DNA from: Anaerolineales bacterium
GTDB taxonomy: Bacteria; Chloroflexota; Anaerolineae; Anaerolineales; UBA11858
Assembly: GCA_015485245.1 (NCBI GenBank)
Contig: WFTY01000307.1
Span: 1 to 8,228, forward strand
DNA: 8,228 nt
Direction: 5' to 3'
A program made the position numbers and the translations under genes. Of the stretch, positions 1 to 6,061 are shown in pieces. The notes beneath the pieces were generated by a model. The model worked only from the letters and a program-made list of their open reading frames with translations. It had not been told where the DNA came from and did not search any database. The stretch's first letter is position 1; each line of letters opens with the position of its first letter.

Positions 1-2
1 AG

Positions 3-887
3 ACGGCTACGCTGGAAGTATCCTTTGCCGTGGACGCTGTCGGGGCCTTCAGCCTGGATATGGCGATCGCCAGCAACGACAGCGACGAAAATCCCTACGA
101 TATCACTATCTCCGGAACGGGGGCGACGTTGCCGGAGATGAACGTGGTGGGCAACGATAAGATCATCTTCTCTGGAGATAGCACGCCTGACGCCGCCGAC
201 CACACCGCTTTTGGCAGCGTTGACGTAACCGGGGCGACGGTCACGCGCACCTTTACGATCGAGAACGTCGGCACGGCGGATTTGGTTTTGAGTGGTTCGC
301 CGATCGTCACCATCGGCGGAGCAAACGCTGCCGATTTCAGCCTCACGGTAGATGCCACCTCACCAGTGGCCGCGGGCGGAAAGACCACCTTTACGCTCAC
401 CTTTGATCCCAGCGCCACCGGCCTGCGCCAGGCTACGATCAGCATTGCCAATAACGATGGCGATGAAAACCCCTACATCTTTGCTGTGCAGGGTGCGGGG
501 ACGGGCCCAGCGCCGGAGATGGACGTGCTGGGCAATGGGATTTCCATCCCCAGCGGCGACGCCTCGCCGCGTCCGGCGGATAACACTGATTTTGGCAATG
601 TGACGGTGGGTAATTCGCAGACCCTCACCTTTACCATCGCCAACAGCGGCAGCGTGGATCTCAACCTTAGCGGCACCCCTATCGTCACCATCGGCGGGGC
701 GGATGCTGCCGATTTCACCCTGGCGGCCGACGCGACCACGCCCGTGTCCAGCGGCGGGGGCACGACGACCTTCCAGATCACCTTTACCCCCAGCGCCACC
801 GGTTTGCGCCAGGCCACAATCAGCATCGCCAATGACGACAGCGATGAAAACCCCTACACTTTCACTATTCAGGGGACGGGGCAGTAG
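3..887 (+). CDS. Choice-of-anchor D domain repeat protein, 3' end only (5' end outside window)
   Basis: The reading frame is open from the first bases of the window, so the gene begins upstream; the GTG at 30 lies inside a repeat and is not a convincing start. About 294 residues are visible, ending in TAG at 885-887. They form the tail of one repeat followed by two nearly full repeats of about 127 residues. Each repeat has an opening PEM(N/D)V.GN segment, a central TFTI.N.G..DL.LSG..IVTIGG segment, and an ending of SATGLRQATISIAN followed by DENPY and a final G(T/A)G. This is the pattern of the ASPM/SPD-2/Hydin-like 'choice-of-anchor D' family, beta-sandwich repeats common in large secreted or surface proteins. 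The protein stops directly after the last repeat, with no C-terminal membrane helix or recognisable sorting signal. Any signal peptide or catalytic domain would be upstream. Function is unknown; a structural or adhesive extracellular role is inference. Confidence 0.85.
   Translation, partial: TATLEVSFAVDAVGAFSLDMAIASNDSDENPYDITISGTGATLPEMNVVGNDKIIFSGDSTPDAADHTAFGSVDVTGATVTRTFTIENVGTADLVLSGSPIVTIGGANAADFSLTVDATSPVAAGGKTTFTLTFDPSATGLRQATISIANNDGDENPYIFAVQGAGTGPAPEMDVLGNGISIPSGDASPRPADNTDFGNVTVGNSQTLTFTIANSGSVDLNLSGTPIVTIGGADAADFTLAADATTPVSSGGGTTTFQITFTPSATGLRQATISIANDDSDENPYTFTIQGTGQ
132..884 (+). repeat. Tandem coding repeat, two units of about 381 bp
   Basis: Unit 1 runs about 132-512 and unit 2 about 513-884, starting at PEMNVVGN and PEMDVLGN, which are 127 codons apart. 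The DNA is also similar, most clearly around 409-450 and its counterpart near 790-831, where differences are mainly at third codon positions. The tail of an earlier, more diverged unit occupies about 3-131. This looks like internal duplication of an Ig-like domain. Confidence 0.8.
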
Positions 888-923
888 CTTGCTGCAGGGC
901 GGATTGAGGGTTTGCGAGAGGCT

Positions 924-2312
924 TTATTGCTGTTCGTTTTTCTTGTCGGGAAAGCGCAAAAATTTTTGCTGGTACATCATCGCGTCGGCGTCTTGCAGCA
1001 CTTTGTTCGGGTCGGTGTAGCGGCGGACGTCGGGTAGCACGCCGATGCTGGCGGATAGCTTGAATTCCCGATCCCCGTAGCGGAAGAGCTGTTCAAGCGC
1101 CTGGTGAGTGCGTTGTACGATGGTGTTGGTGATTTCCGGCGCGCATTTGCAGACGATGACAAATTCGTCGCCGCCGTAGCGGGCGACAACGTCCTCATCC
1201 CGCACGACTGAGCGCAGCCGTTGAGCGACCTCGGCCAATACATGGTCGCCGACGTGATGGCCGTATTGGTCGTTCACTTGTTTGAAGTTGTCGAGGTCGA
1301 TGAACAGCACCGCAACCTGTTGCACGGGGGATGGATAGGTGAGCTGCATTTGCAGGTAAGTCATCAAGTAGCTGCGGTTATACAGGCCGGTGAGGGGGTC
1401 CCGGTAGGCCTGTTGCCGCAGGCTTTCTTCTTGCTGTTTGCGCGGGGTGATATCGCGGATGGCGATCACGCCGGCCCCATCGTTGGCGTGGTAGTTGGGG
1501 GTGAAGAGTAGTTCAACGGGGAGGGGGGAGCCGTCTTTGATCTTCGCCTCGGCTTCGATGATCTCTGCCTCTGCCGGTTGGGCGCTGATTGTCAATAGGG
1601 ATTGGATGGGCATGCCGCGTAATTGCCCCGGCGGATACCCAAGCAGGCGAGCGAATTGGGCATCGCACTCGGTGATGGCCCCATTCTTCAGGGTGGCGGT
1701 CCCCCACTGAGAATCCTGGAGCAGTTTGCGGAAGCGTAACCCGTAGAGCACGGCTTCGTCCATCCAGTGACGCTCTACTTCGCGTTGATGTTCTTCGGCG
1801 ACAAGGAAGAGAAGTATTCCCATGATGACGGTCAGGGCCGGGTAGAGCAGGTCTTTCCAGCTTTCAAGCTGGGCCAGCAGGGGCGAGACGAAGATGGACA
1901 GAATAATGAGAAGGAGGATGATGAATTTGTCTCGCTGTTTGAAAAACAGCGCGGCGAAAACCAATACAAACAGCAGGTAGAAATAGTCGGTAAAATCCTT
2001 CCCCCGGCTGGTTGTCATGATGATCGTCCCAATGGCGGTGAGCGTGCTTAGCCAGGCGGCCTGATAATAGTATTTTGTAAACGACAGGACGTAGATTGCC
2101 GCCCATAGCGCCAGGCTGTAGAGCACAATTTGGGAACTATAGCGAGGATCGAGGGGAGAGGCGCGTTCGGTGAGGGGAGGGATCAAGGCCAACAGTATGC
2201 CAGCGGGAAGGCAGATGGTGAGCACGGTGCGTAACAGGCGAGCGCGTGTGGCCTCGGTTTCTGGGAGGGCGTTGTTTGCACCCGGTTGCATCAGAAAGGT
2301 GAATTTGTTCAT
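924..2312 (-). CDS. Membrane-anchored PAS-GGDEF diguanylate cyclase
   Basis: This 462-residue protein is predicted to condense two GTP into cyclic di-GMP at the inner face of the cytoplasmic membrane. Residues about 27-173 hold roughly six hydrophobic segments (near 28-46, 61-78, 86-101, 110-124, 130-148, 156-173). A PAS-like sensor follows at about 195-290, ending in the usual DIT.RK linker. The GGDEF domain covers about 302-455: it opens with RDPLTGLYNR, carries the metal-binding FIDLDNFK stretch (Asp339) and has an intact GGDEF active site at 380-384. An RxxD inhibitory site (Arg371-Asp374) sits five residues before the motif, so product inhibition is expected. No EAL domain is present. 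Two in-frame TGA codons lie just upstream of the ATG at 2312, which fixes the start, but no Shine-Dalgarno sequence precedes it. It has its own promoter and is separated from the oxidoreductase operon by a terminator. The sensed signal cannot be told from sequence. Confidence 0.93.
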   Translation of the reverse strand: MNKFTFLMQPGANNALPETEATRARLLRTVLTICLPAGILLALIPPLTERASPLDPRYSSQIVLYSLALWAAIYVLSFTKYYYQAAWLSTLTAIGTIIMTTSRGKDFTDYFYLLFVLVFAALFFKQRDKFIILLLIILSIFVSPLLAQLESWKDLLYPALTVIMGILLFLVAEEHQREVERHWMDEAVLYGLRFRKLLQDSQWGTATLKNGAITECDAQFARLLGYPPGQLRGMPIQSLLTISAQPAEAEIIEAEAKIKDGSPLPVELLFTPNYHANDGAGVIAIRDITPRKQQEESLRQQAYRDPLTGLYNRSYLMTYLQMQLTYPSPVQQVAVLFIDLDNFKQVNDQYGHHVGDHVLAEVAQRLRSVVRDEDVVARYGGDEFVIVCKCAPEITNTIVQRTHQALEQLFRYGDREFKLSASIGVLPDVRRYTDPNKVLQDADAMMYQQKFLRFPDKKNEQQ

Positions 2313-2346
2313 CGCTCATCAGGGGGAGGACTGCTGGACGGCCGCG

Positions 2347-2375
2347 ATTATAGCACACAACATTGTTACTCCCCA
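2347..2375 (-). promoter_or_regulatory. Sigma-70-type promoter of the diguanylate cyclase gene
   Basis: On the minus strand an exact TATAAT lies at 2347-2352, preceded by TGC, giving an extended -10 (TGnTATAAT). A weak -35, TTGGGG, lies 18 bases upstream at about 2371-2376. The predicted transcript would start near 2340, giving a leader of about 28 nt before the ATG. Assigned by eye from consensus matches. Confidence 0.6.
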
Positions 2376-2380
2376 ACAGG

Positions 2381-2411
2381 AAAAGAGCCGGAAGCAATGC
2401 TCCCGGCTTTT
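2381..2411 (-). terminator. Intrinsic terminator of the ketoacid:ferredoxin oxidoreductase operon
   Basis: Positions 2386-2408 form an inverted repeat: AGCCGG...CCGGCT extended inward to a stem of about 10 bp (one G-T wobble) with a 3-nt loop. On the minus strand it is followed by CTTTT at 2385-2381. It lies about 27 bases beyond the stop codon of the gamma-subunit gene. The plus-strand side is also T-rich (TTTTGTGTTTTT), so it could work in both directions. Confidence 0.8.
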
Positions 2412-2434
2412 GTGTTTTTGGACAAGTGAGCTTT

Positions 2435-2998
2435 TCAGCTGGCGGTCTGGACGAGCGCCTCCTGGGTGAAGGCGTATCCGCGCTCCATAGCTTCGAAGTT
2501 CATTGGCAGGGTCTTTCGATGGCGATCGGGGATATGGCGTTCGAGCGACGCCTGGACGGCTTTCAAGCTCAGGATGGGCTTGAGGTACAGCATCCCTCCC
2601 ACCATAACCATGTTAGCCAGTCGGCTCATACCGATTTCCTCGGCGATTTCGTTTGCCGGGATGTAGATGTGTTTCAGGTCGTCGCGCTCCAGCCCGCGGT
2701 TAATCAGCGAGGCATTGGCCACCAGCACGCCATGAGACTGGACGAGGGGTTCATATTTATCCAGCGAGGGCAGGTTCATCACGATGGCGACATCCGGCCG
2801 TCGTACCAGTGGGGAGCCGATGGGTTCGCTGGAAATGATGACGGTGCAGTGCGCTGTCCCGCCGCGCATCTCAGGGCCGTAGGAGGGGATCCAGGTGACT
2901 TCCAGGTTGTTTTCCAGGGCGGCGTAGGCCAGTACCTGCCCGGCAAACAACGTCCCCTGGCCGCCAAATCCGGAGATGATGATACTGGTTTCTTGCAT
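2435..2998 (-). CDS. 2-oxoacid:ferredoxin oxidoreductase, gamma subunit
   Basis: This 187-residue protein is the small catalytic-core subunit of a 2-oxoacid:acceptor oxidoreductase. The family oxidatively decarboxylates a 2-oxoacid with CoA to an acyl-CoA, reducing ferredoxin, in the cytoplasm. It shows the family's N-terminal glycine-rich GFGGQGT (residues 10-16) and the GPEMRGGTAHC motif (41-51). The length matches stand-alone gamma subunits. The ATG at 2998 is preceded by an AGGAGG site at 3005-3010 that overlaps the stop codon of the beta-subunit gene (3009-3011), so the two genes are probably translationally linked. It is the last gene of a four-gene minus-strand operon ending in the hairpin at 2386-2408. 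Gamma subunits of the 2-oxoglutarate and branched-chain ketoacid enzymes look alike, so this subunit does not decide the substrate. Confidence 0.92.
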   Translation of the reverse strand: MQETSIIISGFGGQGTLFAGQVLAYAALENNLEVTWIPSYGPEMRGGTAHCTVIISSEPIGSPLVRRPDVAIVMNLPSLDKYEPLVQSHGVLVANASLINRGLERDDLKHIYIPANEIAEEIGMSRLANMVMVGGMLYLKPILSLKAVQASLERHIPDRHRKTLPMNFEAMERGYAFTQEALVQTAS

Positions 2999-3008
2999 GG
3001 CAAACCTC

Positions 3009-3785
3009 CTACACTCTCAGCTTGGCGATCTCGGGATGGACCTTAAAATCGCCCAGCGGGAAGGCGGGAACCATCTGCTTGGCGATGAATTCAAGCGCTT
3101 CGTTGGGTGTGACTTTCCAGTTGGTCGGGCAGGAGGAAAGCAACTCGACCATGGCGAAGCCCAGGCCGCGCTCCTGGGTTTCGAAGGCGCGCCGGATGGC
3201 CTTTTTGGCCTTGCGGATGTGGGCCGGGTCGTGCAGGCTGGCGCGCACCACGTACCCCGCGCCTTCCATCGTTGCCAGCATTTCTGACACGCGAATGGGA
3301 TACCCCGCCAGCTCGACGTCGCGGCCATAGGGCGATGACGTCGTCTTCATCCCCGGTAGAGTGGTGGGCGCCATTTGGCCGCCGGTCATGCCGTAGATGG
3401 CGTTGTTGGCAAAGATCACGGTGATGTTCTCTCCTCGCGCTGCCGCGTGCATGATTTCAGCCATGCCGATCGAAGCCAGGTCGCCATCGCCCTGGTAGGT
3501 GAACACAGTGTTCTCCGGCAGCACGCGCTTGATGCCGGTGGCCATGGCGGGGGCGCGGCCGTGCGCGGCCTCGACAAAGTCCAGGTTGAAATAGTTGTAG
3601 GCGAACACCGCGCAACCCACCGGCGCCACGCCGATGGCTTTTTCGCGCAAGCCCATCTCGTCGAGCACTTCGGCAACCAGACGGTGGGCGATGCCGTGCG
3701 TGCAGCCCGGACAGTAGTGTGTGGTCGCCTCGCTGAACGATGTGGGGCGTTGATACACCAGAGTGGCTGGTTGGGATGTTGTCAT
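3009..3785 (-). CDS. 2-oxoacid:ferredoxin oxidoreductase, beta (thiamine pyrophosphate-binding) subunit
   Basis: This subunit, 258 residues from the chosen start, binds thiamine pyrophosphate. The cofactor motif is GDGD at residues 99-102, followed about 25 residues later by the paired Asn of FANNAIYGMTGGQ (Asn127-Asn128). A CPGC.HG segment at 25-31 and another cysteine at 219 are typical of the KorB/VorA-type beta subunit. I chose the ATG at 3785 over the in-frame ATG at 3824: it has a GGAGGT site at good spacing, its ATG overlaps the TGA of the alpha-subunit gene (3782-3784) as ATGA, and the extra 13 residues from 3824 (MDPATGNHHRRSG) read as the antisense-like tail of the preceding gene. 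This overlap suggests translational coupling with the alpha subunit. Substrate (branched-chain 2-oxoacid, 2-oxoglutarate or another) cannot be settled from this subunit. Confidence 0.93.
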   Translation of the reverse strand: MTTSQPATLVYQRPTSFSEATTHYCPGCTHGIAHRLVAEVLDEMGLREKAIGVAPVGCAVFAYNYFNLDFVEAAHGRAPAMATGIKRVLPENTVFTYQGDGDLASIGMAEIMHAAARGENITVIFANNAIYGMTGGQMAPTTLPGMKTTSSPYGRDVELAGYPIRVSEMLATMEGAGYVVRASLHDPAHIRKAKKAIRRAFETQERGLGFAMVELLSSCPTNWKVTPNEALEFIAKQMVPAFPLGDFKVHPEIAKLRV

Positions 3786-4906
3786 GCCTGACCTCCGATG
3801 ATGGTTTCCAGTCGCTGGATCCATTCCTCGCGGGCGTTCCCGTTGACTGGGGCAGCGTTGCTCGCCACGCGGCGGATTTCCCCCAGGATTTCATCCGGGA
3901 AGGGGGTTACCCCGCCCATGCGCCCGTAGAACTCCACCGGCACGCGCCCCTGTACCACGGCGGTGACGTCGTCCAGCATCATGCCGGAGTTCATCTCCAC
4001 CACCAGGATGCGCTTGACCTGCCGGGCGATCTCCTTCAGGCGTTGCTTGGGGAAGGGGGCCAGCGTGATGGGGCGGAACAGCCCGACTTTGATACCCTCC
4101 TGACGGGCGGCGCGCACCGCAGAGGAGGCCACCCGCCCGGCGGTGCCGAAGCCGATCACGGCGTATTCGGCGTCTTCCATCTCGATTTCGGCATAGCGCA
4201 CTTCGTTCTTTTCGATTTCCAGCCAGCGCTTGAGCAGCCGCAGGTTGGTGATTTCTTCGTCATAGGGGTTGATGTAGATCGAACTGAGCGCTCGCGGCGG
4301 CCTTCCTTTGGCTCCGCTGACGGCCCAGTCGGGGGCGGTTTTGGGCAACGGGCGCATCGGTGGCAGCTCCGCCGGTTCCATCATCTGGCCCATGTTGCCG
4401 TCCACGACCACATGAACGATGGAGCGATACTTGTCTGCCAGATCGAAGGCCAGGCTGATGTAATCGATGGCCTCCTGCACGCTGGCCGGCGCAAGTACGA
4501 TGGGAAAATAATCGCCGTGCCCGCCGCCTTTGACCATCTGGTAGTAATCTCCCTGGGAGGGGGCGATGTTCCCCAGGCCGGGGCCGCCGCGCATCACGTT
4601 GACGATCACCGCCGGGACTTCGGTCCCCGCGATGTAGGAGATGCCCTCCATCATCAGGCTGATGCCAGGGCTGGAGGAGGCGGTCATCACGCGCTTGCCG
4701 GTGCAGGCTGCGCCGTAGACCATGTTGATGGCCGCCACTTCGCTTTCGGCCTGGACAAAGGCCCGCCCCAGCTCCGGCATGCGCCGAGACATGTATTCCA
4801 GGAACTCGGTTGAAGGGGTGATCGGATAACCAAAAAAGCCTTCGCACCCGGCACGAATCGCCGCTTCGGCAAAGGCTTCATTCCCTTTGAGTAGTTGTTT
4901 GCTCAC
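3782..4906 (-). CDS. vorB: 2-oxoacid:ferredoxin oxidoreductase, alpha subunit (VorB/2-ketoisovalerate type)
   Basis: This 374-residue protein matches the alpha subunit of ketoacid:ferredoxin oxidoreductases, particularly the group annotated as 3-methyl-2-oxobutanoate (2-ketoisovalerate) dehydrogenase subunit VorB. Recognisable features are GNEAFAEAAIRAG near the N-terminus, GYPITPSTE (26-34), VQAESEVAAINM with Glu54 in the usual place for thiamine activation, the ASSSPGISLM stretch (76-85), RGGPGLGN (106-113), and the C-terminal transketolase-like domain with GFGTAGR (252-258). It starts at a GTG (4904-4906) preceded by AAGGAGGTGA at 4911-4920, an almost complete anti-16S match, so translation should be efficient despite the non-ATG start. 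The ferredoxin gene ends 18 bases upstream. The gene naming across databases is inconsistent (alpha is called VorA in some). Assignment to a branched-chain ketoacid is by family resemblance only. Confidence 0.9.
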   Translation of the reverse strand: MSKQLLKGNEAFAEAAIRAGCEGFFGYPITPSTEFLEYMSRRMPELGRAFVQAESEVAAINMVYGAACTGKRVMTASSSPGISLMMEGISYIAGTEVPAVIVNVMRGGPGLGNIAPSQGDYYQMVKGGGHGDYFPIVLAPASVQEAIDYISLAFDLADKYRSIVHVVVDGNMGQMMEPAELPPMRPLPKTAPDWAVSGAKGRPPRALSSIYINPYDEEITNLRLLKRWLEIEKNEVRYAEIEMEDAEYAVIGFGTAGRVASSAVRAARQEGIKVGLFRPITLAPFPKQRLKEIARQVKRILVVEMNSGMMLDDVTAVVQGRVPVEFYGRMGGVTPFPDEILGEIRRVASNAAPVNGNAREEWIQRLETIIGGQA

Positions 4907-4924
4907 CAGTTCACCTCCTTGGGG

Positions 4925-5176
4925 TTAGTGCACCAGTGATGATGGTTGTTTGCGTTGGGTGACGTGGCGGTAAACCGTCAGGGCTGCATCTGGACACACC
5001 ACGGCGCAAATGCCACAGCCGGTACAACCTTCGGCGGCCAGGTGCGCCGGGTGATACCCTTTAGGGGTCAGTCGATCCATATCCAGGGCGATGACTTCTT
5101 TGGGGCAGGCGGTCACGCACAGCTCACACCCTTTGCAGTATAGTTCGTCAACTTCTATCCATCCACTAGCCGGCAT
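4925..5176 (-). CDS. 2[4Fe-4S] ferredoxin-type delta subunit of the 2-oxoacid oxidoreductase
   Basis: This 83-residue ferredoxin carries two complete cluster motifs: CKGCELCVTACPK (Cys14, 17, 20, 24) and CTGCGICAVVCPD (Cys51, 54, 57, 61). As first gene of the operon it is the expected electron-transfer (delta) subunit, or the dedicated ferredoxin, taking electrons from the thiamine-bound intermediate. I use the ATG at 5176 because AGGAGG lies 6 bases before it (minus-strand CCAGGAGGCCTAT). The in-frame ATG at 5236 would add 20 hydrophobic residues unlike the family, would sit upstream of the predicted transcription start near 5197, and has no comparable ribosome site. The N-terminal GWIEVDELYCKGCELC and the intervening LTPKGYHPA spacer resemble KorD/VorD-type proteins. 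Confidence 0.93.
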   Translation of the reverse strand: MPASGWIEVDELYCKGCELCVTACPKEVIALDMDRLTPKGYHPAHLAAEGCTGCGICAVVCPDAALTVYRHVTQRKQPSSLVH

Positions 5177-5203
5177 ATAGGCCTCCTGGCAGAAAATTAA
5201 AAA

Positions 5204-5232
5204 AATATAGGGATTGTTACCTAAATATACAA
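5204..5232 (-). promoter_or_regulatory. Promoter of the ferredoxin oxidoreductase operon
   Basis: On the minus strand TATATT at 5204-5209 (5 of 6 to the -10 consensus) lies 17 bases from TTGTAT at 5227-5232 (TTG kept in the -35). The predicted start near 5197 leaves a leader of about 21 nt that includes the AGGAGG site of the ferredoxin gene. The surrounding A/T-rich stretch fits a promoter. Assigned by eye. Confidence 0.5.
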
Positions 5233-5257
5233 CCATTCTCCATTTTGCGTAGTGAAG

Positions 5258-5306
5258 CCTGTCATCTCAGGGCTAAACGAATATCCTCAATTCCTGAGTT
5301 GACAGG
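5258..5306. promoter_or_regulatory. Inverted 14-bp repeat pair in the divergent promoter region; candidate operator
   Basis: CCTGTCATCTCAGG at 5258-5271 and CCTGAGTTGACAGG at 5293-5306 are reverse complements at 13 of 14 positions, separated by 21 bases (centres 35 bp apart). Each arm is also an imperfect palindrome (CCTG-N6-CAGG). The right arm covers the TTGACA -35 of the L21 promoter and the left arm sits upstream of the oxidoreductase promoter. A bound regulator could control both. It is not a terminator, since no T-run follows either arm. Confidence 0.5.
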
Positions 5307-5328
5307 AACTTCCGGGTGCGGGTATAAT
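5299..5328 (+). promoter_or_regulatory. Consensus sigma-70 promoter of the rplU-rpmA-rpmE operon
   Basis: An exact TTGACA at 5299-5304 and an exact TATAAT at 5323-5328 are separated by 18 bases. Both hexamers match full consensus, as expected for a strongly expressed ribosomal-protein operon. Transcription would begin near 5335, leaving a leader of about 130 nt. Confidence 0.85.
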
Positions 5329-5333
5329 ACCGC

Positions 5334-5464
5334 CGCCCCAGGGGCGTTGCCCTGGGGCGAGTGTTTGTATCGGTTAATCCTTATTACCCCCAAGCTTCCC
5401 CGCAATCCGGCGTCTTTACCCCTCGCGGGAGATGCGGCGAGAAGTGAAGGTTGGAGGAGTGCAT
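5334..5464 (+). promoter_or_regulatory. 5' leader of the L21 mRNA with a 5'-terminal hairpin
   Basis: The predicted transcript begins almost exactly at an inverted repeat: GCCCCAGGG at 5335-5343 pairs with CCCTGGGGC at 5350-5358 (9 bp, 10 with the C5334-G5359 closing pair) around a 6-nt loop. No T-run follows, so it is not an intrinsic terminator. A smaller CTCGC/GCGAG hairpin is possible at 5422-5441, just ahead of the GGAGGAG ribosome site at 5453-5459. The leader could be an autoregulatory L21 leader or an mRNA-stabilising 5' hairpin; sequence alone does not decide. No match to the known Firmicute L21 leader could be tested here. Confidence 0.45.
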
Positions 5465-5782
5465 ATGACGTACGCGATTTTTGAAAACGGCGGCAAGCAA
5501 TACAAAGCCGTCCCCGGCGCGACCGTAGACCTCGACCGCATGCCGGTGGAAGAGGGCGCCAAAGTGGAGTTCGATCAGGTGTTGCTGATCTCCGCTGATG
5601 GCGATGTTCAGGTGGGTACGCCCACCGTGGGTGGCGCGAAAGTGAAGGCCACAGTCGAAGAGCACTTCAAAGGCAAGAAAGTGCTGGTGTTCAAGTATAT
5701 TCCCCGCAAGCGTTATCGCCGCACACGCGGCCATCGTCAGCAGTATACGCGGGTCCGCATTGACGAGATTGTGAAGAAATAG
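5465..5782 (+). CDS. rplU: 50S ribosomal protein bL21
   Basis: This 105-residue protein is the usual size for bL21, an rRNA-binding large-subunit protein. It opens MTYAIFENGGKQYKA, the family's typical start, and ends with the basic YRRTRGHRQQYTRVRI segment that includes the GHRQ signature at residues 89-92. I use the ATG at 5465 because GGAGGAG at 5453-5459 is positioned for it; the in-frame ATG at 5432 would add 11 residues absent from the family and has no ribosome site. It is the first gene of the plus-strand ribosomal operon, driven by the consensus promoter at 5299-5328, and is followed by rpmA after 10 bases, the common bacterial order. Confidence 0.97.
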   Translation: MTYAIFENGGKQYKAVPGATVDLDRMPVEEGAKVEFDQVLLISADGDVQVGTPTVGGAKVKATVEEHFKGKKVLVFKYIPRKRYRRTRGHRQQYTRVRIDEIVKK

Positions 5783-5792
5783 GGAGTAGATC

Positions 5793-6050
5793 ATGGCTCA
5801 CAAAAAAGGTGGCGGGTCTTCCCGCAACGGTCGTGATAGTGAATCCAAACGCTTAGGCGTGAAGAAATTCGGTGGCGAGTACGTGCGTTCGGGCAATATC
5901 ATCGTGCGTCAGCGCGGCACCAAGATTAAGCCGGGGCGCAATGTTGGCCTGGGCAAGGATCACACCATTTTTGCCGTCGTCGACGGCTTTGTGAAATTTG
6001 AGACCATTCGCGGCGGGCGTAAGCGCGTCAGCGTGGAACCCGCGGAATAG
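5793..6050 (+). CDS. rpmA: 50S ribosomal protein bL27
   Basis: This 85-residue bL27 starts MAHKKGGGSSRNGRDS, so its flexible N-terminal tail, which reaches toward the peptidyl-transferase centre, is in its mature form. There is no extra N-terminal stretch of the kind removed by the Prp protease in Firmicutes. Conserved GG.YV..GNI..RQRGTK..PG.NVG.GKDHT follows in full. A GGGAG ribosome site lies just before the ATG at 5793. It sits 10 bases after rplU and 11 bases before rpmE. The GTPase gene obg, which often follows rpmA, is not next here. Confidence 0.98.
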   Translation: MAHKKGGGSSRNGRDSESKRLGVKKFGGEYVRSGNIIVRQRGTKIKPGRNVGLGKDHTIFAVVDGFVKFETIRGGRKRVSVEPAE

Positions 6051-6061
6051 AGGTTAGCGGT

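Noticed and set aside
132..884. The 381-bp repeats as a CRISPR array or mobile element
   Set aside because: The repeats are in-frame protein-coding units with no spacers and no transposase or terminal inverted repeats nearby.
888..923. Terminator between the convergent repeat-protein and diguanylate cyclase genes
   Set aside because: The 36-base gap shows no convincing stem-loop with a T-run on either strand.
2363..3046. A 227-codon open frame on the plus strand
   Set aside because: It is antisense to the gamma-subunit gene and starts in the terminator region; no ribosome site or recognisable domain.
3786..3824. Longer start of the beta subunit at 3824
   Set aside because: It would overlap the alpha gene by over 40 bases and add residues not like the family; the ATGA overlap and ribosome site support 3785.
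3740..4813. A 357-codon open frame on the plus strand
   Set aside because: It is antisense to the well-supported oxidoreductase alpha-subunit gene, is rich in His, Gly and Asp in a way typical of reversed GC-rich coding sequence, and matches no family.
5177..5236. Longer start of the ferredoxin at 5236
   Set aside because: The extra 20 residues are hydrophobic and unlike the family, no ribosome site precedes them, and they lie upstream of the predicted transcription start.
5334..5359. The L21 leader hairpin as an intrinsic terminator or attenuator
   Set aside because: No run of T follows the stem, and it sits at the predicted transcript start.
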